Shown here: positions 58,127 to 64,000 of the stretch, one piece after another
Layout: the number at the start of each line of letters is the position of its first letter
Numbering within the stretch: position 1 is the stretch's first letter
NCBI GenBank assembly: GCA_900542525.1
Contig: UQNZ01000007.1
Location: 10,075-74,074 of the forward strand
DNA length: 64,000 bases
Direction: 5' to 3'
From: an uncultured Eggerthella sp.
GTDB taxonomy: Bacteria; Actinomycetota; Coriobacteriia; Coriobacteriales; Eggerthellaceae
Made by a program: the position numbers and the translations under genes
Notes under the pieces: model-generated
The model's database searches: none
Seen by the model: only the letters and a program-made list of their open reading frames with translations
What the model was told of the DNA's origin: nothing

Positions 58127-60448
58127 CTAGGAGATCTTGACGATCGGCGCATAGTCTTTAAGCAGCTTCTTCGTTTGATTGTTGCGCGCGAACTTCACAT
58201 GGAGCGTATCGCCATCGACTTTCACGACCTTGCCTCGACCAAACACCTTGTGATCGACCGTATCGTTGACCGCAAAGCTCATAGCCGCAGCAGGTTTCTT
58301 GCCCGCAGCAGCACTGCGCGCATCACGCTTGGCGTTCGAAGCGCTCGATTGGCCGAACACACGTCCACCACCCGCTTCGGTTCCTGAGCCTGCGATACCG
58401 CGCCTGCTACCACGTTTCTCCCAACCCGAGCCTGAAAAGCCCGAAGAGCCGACACCGATCGACTTACGCAGTTCGTTGGGTATTTCGCCGATGAAGCGAG
58501 AAACCGGGTTGGCATTCGTCTGACCGAAGATGCGACGCGTGAGCGCTGCCGTGAGGTAGAGACGCTTGCGCGCGCGGGTGATGGCCACATAGGCCAAACG
58601 GCGCTCTTCTTCGAGCCCTTGCGGGTCGAACGATGAATTGCTGTGCGGGAAGATCGATTCCTCCAAGCCTGCCACGAACACGCAATCGAATTCGAGGCCC
58701 TTGGCGGAATGGATGGTCATAAGGGTAACTGCCGCGCCATCTTCGGCCATGGTGTCCATGTCGGTACGAAGCGTGACCCATTCGACGAAATCGGAGAGCG
58801 AATCGGCTTCGAAAACGCGCATGGGTGGCGTTTCGGCGCTTTGGTCCTCGCCTACTTTCGGAGCTTCGAATAGCGCATCGGCATCTTCGTGGGTCTCGCG
58901 GTATTCGTCGACTACGCCGAAGAATTCTTGGATGTTCTCGATACGGCTCTGCGAGTCTTCGCTGGGATTATTGCGGTAGAACTCGATGATGCCTGCCTTG
59001 TCGACGATCATCTCGATGACCTTGCGCAGATCGCCACTATACTGCTGTGCCTCATGGATGATTCCCACGAATTCAGCGATAGCCTTGCGCGTATTCGGGC
59101 GGATGCCTTCATCGAGCATGCAGAGCTCAGCAGCCTGCAAGAACGTGCAACGATTCCCCGCAGCTACCGTGCGAATATGCTCGATAGTGGTGTTGCCTAT
59201 GCCGCGCTTCGGCACGTTGATGACGCGCTGTGCGGCGACATCATTCGCAGGATTCACGACCAGGTTCAAGTACGCCATCACATCACGGATCTCGGCGCGA
59301 TCGAAGAAACGTGTGCCCCCAACCAAGCGATACGGAACACCCGCGCGCAGCAACATGTCTTCGAGCATACGGCTTTGCGCATTCGTGCGATAGAAGACCG
59401 CCATCTGGTTGTACGAGGTGCCATTGCCGTGCTGATGCTCGATCTCAGCGGCGATCCAACGACCTTCGTCACGCTCATCAGAAGCGGTGAACACCATGAT
59501 CTTCTCACCCTCTCCTTGCGAGGTGAAAAGGGTCTTGCGCTTGCGCATCAAGTTATTCTCGATGACCGCGTTCGCTGCAGCGAGGATATTGCCTGTTGAG
59601 CGGTAGTTCTCTTCGAGCTTGACCACGTGCGCTTCGGGATAATCCTTCTCGAAATCGAGAATATTCGACAGATCGGCGCCACGCCACGAATAGATGGACT
59701 GGTCATCGTCTCCTACGACCATGATGTTGCGATGTTTCGCCGCGAGCAGCTGCGTGAGCGCATACTGAGCGTGGTTGGTGTCTTGATACTCGTCTACCAA
59801 CAGGTAGCGGAAACGATCTTGATAGACCTCGAGCACCTCTTTATGGTTCTTGAGCAAGAGATACGTGTAGAGGAGCAGATCGTCGAAATCGAACGCATTA
59901 AGCGCACGCAAGCGTTCCTGCAGCACTTTATAAATGCGCCCGACCACCTGCGCCGTAGGGTCTTTGTAGCGCTCTTCGAACACCTCAGGCGTTACGAGCT
60001 CGTTCTTCGCCTTTGAGATACGATTGCGCACCATGCTCTCTGGATAGCGCTTCGGGTCGATGTTGAGCTCAGCCATGATGCGCTTCACGAGGCTCTTCGA
60101 GTCGGAGTCATCGTAGATGGTGAATCCCTGTGCAAAGCCTAAGCGCTCGCAATCGGAGCGTAGGATGCGCACGCACATGCTGTGGAAAGTAGAGACCCAC
60201 ATGCCGCGCACGTATCCACCCATGAGCTGGCCCAAGCGCTCGCGCATTTCTGCGGCTGCCTTATTCGTGAAGGTGATCGCCATGATCTGCCAGGGCGCAA
60301 CGCCAAGATCGACCACCAGATGCGCGATGCGATGCGTAAGCACGCGGGTCTTGCCGCTGCCCGCGCCCGCGAGCACCAGAAGCGGTCCTTCAGTACACAG
60401 CACGGCTTCGCGCTGAGGTTCGTTCAAGGTTTCAAGATCGATAGGCAT
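58127..60448 (-). CDS. pcrA: superfamily I DNA helicase PcrA/UvrD
   Basis: 773 residues. Q motif and Walker A: LNEPQREAV, LVLAGAGSGKTRVLTHR; motif Ia FTNKAAAEMRERL; motif II VDEYQDTNHAQY; motif III VVGDDDQSIYSWRGA; motif IV YRSTGNILAAANAVI; motif V TIHSAKGLEFDCVFVAGLEE; motif VI VAITRARKRLYLT. C-terminal Tudor-like part (VNDTVDHKVFGRGKVVKVDG) binds RNA polymerase in PcrA. Acts 3'-5' in repair and in clearing replication roadblocks. Single gene; the 220-bp gap after it shows only the pyrophosphatase promoter region. Confidence 0.95.
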   Translation of the reverse strand: MPIDLETLNEPQREAVLCTEGPLLVLAGAGSGKTRVLTHRIAHLVVDLGVAPWQIMAITFTNKAAAEMRERLGQLMGGYVRGMWVSTFHSMCVRILRSDCERLGFAQGFTIYDDSDSKSLVKRIMAELNIDPKRYPESMVRNRISKAKNELVTPEVFEERYKDPTAQVVGRIYKVLQERLRALNAFDFDDLLLYTYLLLKNHKEVLEVYQDRFRYLLVDEYQDTNHAQYALTQLLAAKHRNIMVVGDDDQSIYSWRGADLSNILDFEKDYPEAHVVKLEENYRSTGNILAAANAVIENNLMRKRKTLFTSQGEGEKIMVFTASDERDEGRWIAAEIEHQHGNGTSYNQMAVFYRTNAQSRMLEDMLLRAGVPYRLVGGTRFFDRAEIRDVMAYLNLVVNPANDVAAQRVINVPKRGIGNTTIEHIRTVAAGNRCTFLQAAELCMLDEGIRPNTRKAIAEFVGIIHEAQQYSGDLRKVIEMIVDKAGIIEFYRNNPSEDSQSRIENIQEFFGVVDEYRETHEDADALFEAPKVGEDQSAETPPMRVFEADSLSDFVEWVTLRTDMDTMAEDGAAVTLMTIHSAKGLEFDCVFVAGLEESIFPHSNSSFDPQGLEEERRLAYVAITRARKRLYLTAALTRRIFGQTNANPVSRFIGEIPNELRKSIGVGSSGFSGSGWEKRGSRRGIAGSGTEAGGGRVFGQSSASNAKRDARSAAAGKKPAAAMSFAVNDTVDHKVFGRGKVVKVDGDTLHVKFARNNQTKKLLKDYAPIVKIS

Positions 60449-60488
60449 AGCAACTCCAAAATCGGATTACAGGTTGGCGTAGTAAGTC

Positions 60489-60596
60489 AGCGAGAAAGCC
60501 TGGGGTGTCCATAATGGCCCCACCTTCGAATCAAGCGCACTTCGGTGCGCGCCGCATTCGAAACAAGGGGTCAGGATGGATGCCCCAGGCTTTCGC
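60489..60596. repeat. intergenic palindromic element, copy 3 (~105 bp)
   Basis: Ends AAAGCCTGGGG/CCCCAGGCTTT, then GGCCCC/GGGGTC, TTCGAAT/ATTCGAA, innermost GCGCAC-TTCG-GTGCGC. Begins 37 bp after the aroF stop. Shares the TTCGAA arms and TTCG loop with copy 2. Confidence 0.65.
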
Positions 60597-60633
60597 AGTG
60601 TCGAGTACGATTTCGATCGACAGATCGAAATCT

Positions 60634-61431
60634 CTACACAATCTTTTTACCGAAGACCGCAGCGATCTCGCGCAGTTGCTCGACCAGTTCACGGAATTGA
60701 GCCGGCGTGAGCTGCTGAGGACCGTCAGAGAGCGCCTCGGAGGGATTCGGATGGACTTCGATCATGATCGAGTCGGCACCTGCCGCAACCGCAGCATAGG
60801 AAAGCGATGGCACGAGGTCGCGCACGCCCGCAGGATGCGAAACATCGATGCAGATCGGGAAGAGCGACTGCTTGTGGATGACCGGTACCGCCGAGATGTC
60901 GAGCGTAAAGCGCGTGGTGGTCTCGAACGTGCGTAGGCCGCGTTCGCAAAGCACAACGTTGTTGTTGCCATTCATGGTGATGTATTCAGTAGCAGAAAGC
61001 CATTCGGAAATGGTGCCCGCCAAACCGCGCTTCAAGAGGACCATCTTGTGCGAGTCCTTCGTGACTTCGCCGATCTTCTTCAACAGCGAGAAATTCTGCA
61101 TGTTGCGCGCGCCCACCTGCAAGCCATCCACATAGGAATGCACCAGTTCAGTGTGAGCAGAGTCCATAACTTCTGTGAGGGTCTTCAGACCGTACTTTTC
61201 GCCGCCAGCCTTCATGATCTTCAAGCCCTCTTCGCCCAGACCTTGGAAGGAGTGCGGGTTGGTACGCGGCTTGAACGCGCCGCCGCGGATCCACGTAAGA
61301 CCCAGATCAGCGATACATTCCGCAACCTCGAAGAACTGCTCTTCAGACTCCACGGAACACGGACCCGCATAGATGGTGATCTCGTCTGTTTTAGTACCGT
61401 AATCGGGAAGATTGGTGAGTGGTTTAATCAC
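60634..61431 (-). CDS. aroF: 3-deoxy-7-phosphoheptulonate synthase, class I-beta
   Basis: 265 residues of the short AroA(G)-type: YAGPCSVESEEQFFEVAECI, RGGAFKPRTNPHSFQG, LQVGARNMQNFSLLK, VLLKRGLAGTISEWLSATEY, CIDVSHPAGVRD, and MIEVHPNPSEALSDGPQQLT. First step of aromatic synthesis from PEP and erythrose 4-phosphate. It lacks the N-terminal ferredoxin-like regulatory domain, but its start overlaps the end of aroQ by 8 bp, so feedback through a mutase complex is plausible. Confidence 0.94.
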   Translation of the reverse strand: MIKPLTNLPDYGTKTDEITIYAGPCSVESEEQFFEVAECIADLGLTWIRGGAFKPRTNPHSFQGLGEEGLKIMKAGGEKYGLKTLTEVMDSAHTELVHSYVDGLQVGARNMQNFSLLKKIGEVTKDSHKMVLLKRGLAGTISEWLSATEYITMNGNNNVVLCERGLRTFETTTRFTLDISAVPVIHKQSLFPICIDVSHPAGVRDLVPSLSYAAVAAGADSIMIEVHPNPSEALSDGPQQLTPAQFRELVEQLREIAAVFGKKIV

Positions 61432-61705
61432 GGTTCGGAACCTCTTTCATGACCTTCAGAATGGCAGTGTAGATCTCGCGCAGATTCTCGTTATAGAGTG
61501 GACCTTCGTTGTAAGAGCAGACCTTGGTGAAGATCTCTTCTTCACGCTTAGGATCGAAGAGGCCCATCTTAGCCTCAGGTTTCAGCCCACGAATATCGAG
61601 CGAATGGCCAGCACGCTCGTTCAAGAGAACCACGAGCTGTTTGTCAATCGCGTCGATCGCTTCGCGATGTTGCTCGATCTGAGCAAAAGAATCTTGTTGT
61701 GACAT
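61424..61705 (-). CDS. aroQ: chorismate mutase (AroQ type)
   Basis: 93 residues, all helical: HREAIDAIDKQLVVLLNERA, HSLDIRGLKPEAKMGLFDPK and REEEIFTKVCSYNEGPLYNE. These match the three-helix AroQ fold that turns chorismate into prephenate. Such a domain is fused to class I-beta DAHP synthases in Bacillus; here the two genes overlap by 8 bp. GGAAGGG precedes the ATG. About 180 bp upstream without another feature. Confidence 0.9.
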   Translation of the reverse strand: MSQQDSFAQIEQHREAIDAIDKQLVVLLNERAGHSLDIRGLKPEAKMGLFDPKREEEIFTKVCSYNEGPLYNENLREIYTAILKVMKEVPNRD

Positions 61706-61885
61706 CGTTTACCCTTCCCGAATGGACGCTGGTTAGCATGCGCAAGATGTGCGTAGAGCGTGAGGACGGTCACGCGCAACACAGGAAGCGCGGAGCAGCG
61801 ACCAATGAATGACATGATTGATTCATCATAGCAAACACCGCAAGGTTAGCCTCATCAAACTCGCCCGAAAGATGGTTCGCGGTAG

Positions 61886-62128
61886 CTATTTTTTTGAGTT
61901 GGATCCTATGGGATTATTGAGCATGGCGATGGCGAGAAGGGCGATCGAAAGCATGATGCCAGCGACCGTCCAGAACCAATCACCCTGCCCGATAACGAAT
62001 GCTGCGAAATCAATAAGGATGATAACGAGCGCCACAAAGCTGCACCAATGAGCGATGCGCGCATTCACGCGATCGCGCATCTCGATCTTCTCAGCTTCGG
62101 TAATAGGTTTGTGCTTGTTTTGACTCAT
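61886..62128 (-). CDS. small two-helix membrane protein, unknown
   Basis: 80 residues. Hydrophilic N-terminus (~25 residues, basic), one helix at about 30-47, a short turn (GQGDW) and a second helix to about 70, with a charged tail. No known family recognised. Start followed by MSQNKHKPITEAEKIEMRDR. It lies between aroQ and uppP on the same strand, with a gap on either side. Confidence 0.65.
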   Translation of the reverse strand: MSQNKHKPITEAEKIEMRDRVNARIAHWCSFVALVIILIDFAAFVIGQGDWFWTVAGIMLSIALLAIAMLNNPIGSNSKK

Positions 62129-62210
62129 GGTTTGATTATAGCTTGTTTATGCGTGTGAATGCCGCAATGTAAGAAACGGCGCATGCTTATTGCGCGGTTT
62201 GGTCCAGCGC

Positions 62211-63179
62211 TTACTGCATGATGAAGCCAGTGCCTTGTATGGTGAAGAATGCGACCACGATGATGCCAACGATGATGCGGTAGACGCCGAAGGCGGTGAA
62301 GTCGTTCTTCTTGATGTAACCCATGAGGAAGCGGATCGCGACAACCGACATGATGAACGCGCTGATGATGCCCACCGCCAGCACCATGATCTCGGTCTGG
62401 GTCATGACCAGGCCTTCCATCATGAACTTCGCTACCTTCACCACGCCCCAGCCGAACATGATGGGAATAGCCAGGAAGAACGTGTATTCCGCAGCAGCCG
62501 TGCGCGAACAGCCACAAAGCATGCCGCCGATGATGGTGGCGCCGGAGCGGCTGGTGCCCGGGATGATAGCGAGCACTTGGAAGCAACCGATCTTGAGCGC
62601 CGTCTTCCAGTCGATATCGTCTACATCGCGGATCTTGAAGAGTGCTTCTTCGGCGCTGACCTCTGTGTGTTCGCGCTCGACGCGGGCGTGGCGACCGCGC
62701 ACGGGCACTTCGAGCATCTCACGGCCAGCGGGTGTTTCGCGCGCTTCCATCAGGCGCAGGGCGCGCTTGCGGTTGCGGCGCTCCATGACGATGAAAACAA
62801 CGCCATAAAGGATGAGCATGATAGCTACCGTGTAGGCGTTGTAGAAGTGTTCATTCACCCAGTCGTCGAGGAGAAGACCCACGATGGCAGCTGGAATGCA
62901 ACCGATCGCGACCATCCCCCACAGGCGCCAGGTGCCGCGCTTTTGGGCGGAGGTCTTCTTCGGCGAGAAGGGGTTGAGCTTATGGAAATAGAGCAGGATG
63001 ACCGCCATGATAGCGCCCAGCTGGATGACCACGAGAAAGAGCGCGAGGAATTGGTCGCTGACATCGAGCTTCACGAATTCGTCGACCAGGATCATGTGGC
63101 CAGTTGACGAGATGGGAAGCCATTCGGTGATGCCTTCAACGATACCGATGAAGAGTGCTTTGAGCGCTTCGAGGATCAT
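62211..63179 (-). CDS. uppP: undecaprenyl-diphosphatase
   Basis: 322 residues. The two BacA/UppP signatures are intact: VEGITEWLPISSTGHMIL near residue 14 and PGTSRSGATIIGG near 207. It recycles the lipid carrier of peptidoglycan synthesis at the outer face of the membrane. The E. coli protein has 273 residues; here about 50 charged residues (around 135-190, arginine- and glutamate-rich) are inserted in the loop before the second signature. The rest predicts eight helices. Confidence 0.95.
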   Translation of the reverse strand: MILEALKALFIGIVEGITEWLPISSTGHMILVDEFVKLDVSDQFLALFLVVIQLGAIMAVILLYFHKLNPFSPKKTSAQKRGTWRLWGMVAIGCIPAAIVGLLLDDWVNEHFYNAYTVAIMLILYGVVFIVMERRNRKRALRLMEARETPAGREMLEVPVRGRHARVEREHTEVSAEEALFKIRDVDDIDWKTALKIGCFQVLAIIPGTSRSGATIIGGMLCGCSRTAAAEYTFFLAIPIMFGWGVVKVAKFMMEGLVMTQTEIMVLAVGIISAFIMSVVAIRFLMGYIKKNDFTAFGVYRIIVGIIVVAFFTIQGTGFIMQ

Positions 63180-63413
63180 GGGCCTTCCTTGTGCGTTTGC
63201 TTACTTATATAGGTAGGGCGTTCGCGGGTTGATAGCGCGGCGTGGTGCAAAGTGCACGGCCTAGCGCAGCTGCCAACCGTGCGCCCCGTGCGCGCGACCT
63301 TCGCGGACGAACCTTTACTATTCTACGAGAAAGCCTGCGGGCTGTTGGAAGCTTTCAGACGAGCGACAAGTAAAACTTTTGTAAAGCGAGCGCGCTTACG
63401 TAAAACGGGCGCC

Positions 63414-63444
63414 TTGACTTAAACCATGGTTCAAGTAAAACAAT
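63414..63444 (+). promoter_or_regulatory. MerR-type promoter of the cupin gene
   Basis: TTGACT (63414-63419), a 19-bp spacer filled by the near-perfect dyad ACTTAAACC-AT-GGTTCAAGT, then AACAAT (63439-63444). A 19-bp spacer with an operator in it is the MerR-family plan. Confidence 0.6.
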
Positions 63445-63538
63445 GATCGTAGCAAGGAAGAGTTCCATCGGCCGCGAATTCCAAGCGGCGCAAGGAACCG
63501 CATCAATACAAGAAACACAACACAACAGGAGGAAAACC

Positions 63539-64000
63539 ATGGTCAAACAAACCGCAGGCCACGATACCCTGGGCGCGTTCGCCCCCAAATTCGCAGAAGA
63601 CATCGATTCCGATCTTGCAGCGTTCGCTGCCACGCTGATGTTCCCTGTGGGCGAACCGAATGATGCCTTCGCTCAGTATTTCAGCGGCAAGAGTTGGCTT
63701 GCGCCGCTTACTTCCGAACAGGTTCCGACCGCGAACGTGACCTTCGAGCCGGGGTGCCGCAACAACTGGCACGTGCACAACGCTGAGGCGGGCGGTGGTC
63801 AGATGCTGATCTGCGTAGGCGGCCGCGGCTACTATCAGGAATGGGGCCAGCCGGCGCAGGAGATGCTGCCGGGCGATGTCGTGAACATCCCCACCGGCGT
63901 GAAACATTGGCATGGCGCGGCGCCTGACAGCTGGTTCGCGCACCTGGCGTTCACCGTGCCAGGCGAGAACTGCTCGAACGAGTGGCTCGAGCCGGTTTCC
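63539..64000 (+). CDS. carboxymuconolactone-decarboxylase-like/cupin fusion protein, 3' end cut
   Basis: Starts at an ATG with AGGAGG (63527-63532); 154 codons to the edge, no stop. The N-terminal HDTLGAFAPKFAEDIDSD is a CMD-type beginning. From about residue 70 a cupin follows: FEPGCRNNWHVHN (metal histidines), GGRGYYQEWGQPAQEMLPGD and NIPTGVKHWHGAAPDSWF. Such fusions occur in quinone/aldehyde detoxification and in MerR-controlled units. About 360 bp upstream hold the MerR-type promoter and otherwise nothing recognised. Confidence 0.8.
   Translation, partial: MVKQTAGHDTLGAFAPKFAEDIDSDLAAFAATLMFPVGEPNDAFAQYFSGKSWLAPLTSEQVPTANVTFEPGCRNNWHVHNAEAGGGQMLICVGGRGYYQEWGQPAQEMLPGDVVNIPTGVKHWHGAAPDSWFAHLAFTVPGENCSNEWLEPVS

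Noticed and set aside
62125..62586. 153-codon histidine-rich ORF overlapping uppP
   Set aside because: It lies on the same strand in another frame of uppP, whose catalytic signatures are intact; a coding shadow.

Overview
The window looks like an anaerobic actinobacterium of the class Coriobacteriia (Eggerthellales-like). The basis is the gene content: CaiB/BaiF CoA-transferases, a BaiCD/TMADH-type flavoprotein, a BTAD-type regulator, a four-subunit pyruvate:ferredoxin oxidoreductase and a 2-hydroxyacyl-CoA dehydratase. Base composition looks close to 50% GC by eye (not computed), low for that class and reminiscent of Cryptobacterium. The genus is inference. Almost every gene lies on the minus strand.

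Layout. (1) 1-4915: the cut 3' part of a 2-hydroxyacyl-CoA dehydratase subunit, acnA, icd and a HEAT-repeat protein. (2) 5012-9474: one translation/secretion transcription unit read leftward from a strong promoter: tRNA-Tyr, tRNA-Thr, tRNA-Met, tuf, rpmG, tRNA-Trp, secE, nusG, rplK, rplA, terminator. (3) 9557-12664: a PutP-type symporter and a divergent aspartate aminotransferase. (4) 12941-21565: the accessory island. An MFS carrier, a FldA/HadA-like CoA-transferase, an Fe-S flavoprotein and an AMACR/CaiB-like CoA-transferase are followed by a BTAD regulator broken at a run of nine G. A long intergenic region with spaced direct repeats lies upstream. (5) 21566-24325: a gamma-carbonic-anhydrase-like protein, a HipA-like kinase with an N-terminal HTH and a HAD phosphatase. 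(6) 24508-28479: the riboflavin operon ribD-ribE-ribBA-ribH under an FMN riboswitch. (7) 28650-36402: a PNPOx-like protein, porGDAB, a large polytopic membrane protein and an IT-type transporter. (8) 36520-53824: adk, secY and the spc/S10/str ribosomal clusters. The S10 cluster is split between rplW and rplB by nudC, an orphan ATP-synthase-gamma-like gene and a small acidic ORF. (9) 54258-56421: panBCD behind a leader terminator. (10) 56530-64000: CBS-type pyrophosphatase, PcrA/UvrD helicase, aroQ-aroF, a small membrane protein, uppP, and a cut cupin gene behind a MerR-type promoter.

How the genes work together. acnA and icd give the oxidative branch from citrate to 2-oxoglutarate. PorGDAB links pyruvate and acetyl-CoA through ferredoxin. 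The rib operon supplies flavin for the many flavoenzymes. The accessory operon reads as import, CoA activation and flavin-dependent reduction of an unknown, probably unsaturated, carboxylic acid, possibly under an ON/OFF switching regulator.

The most notable observations are: the G9 frameshift in the BTAD regulator, where removing one G restores a 454-residue ORF; the broken S10 operon with its orphan gamma subunit; a family of three intergenic palindromes of about 105 bp; a 22-bp element shared by three translation operons; and a paired operator in front of the HTH-HipA gene. All family calls come from reading motifs; no database search was run.
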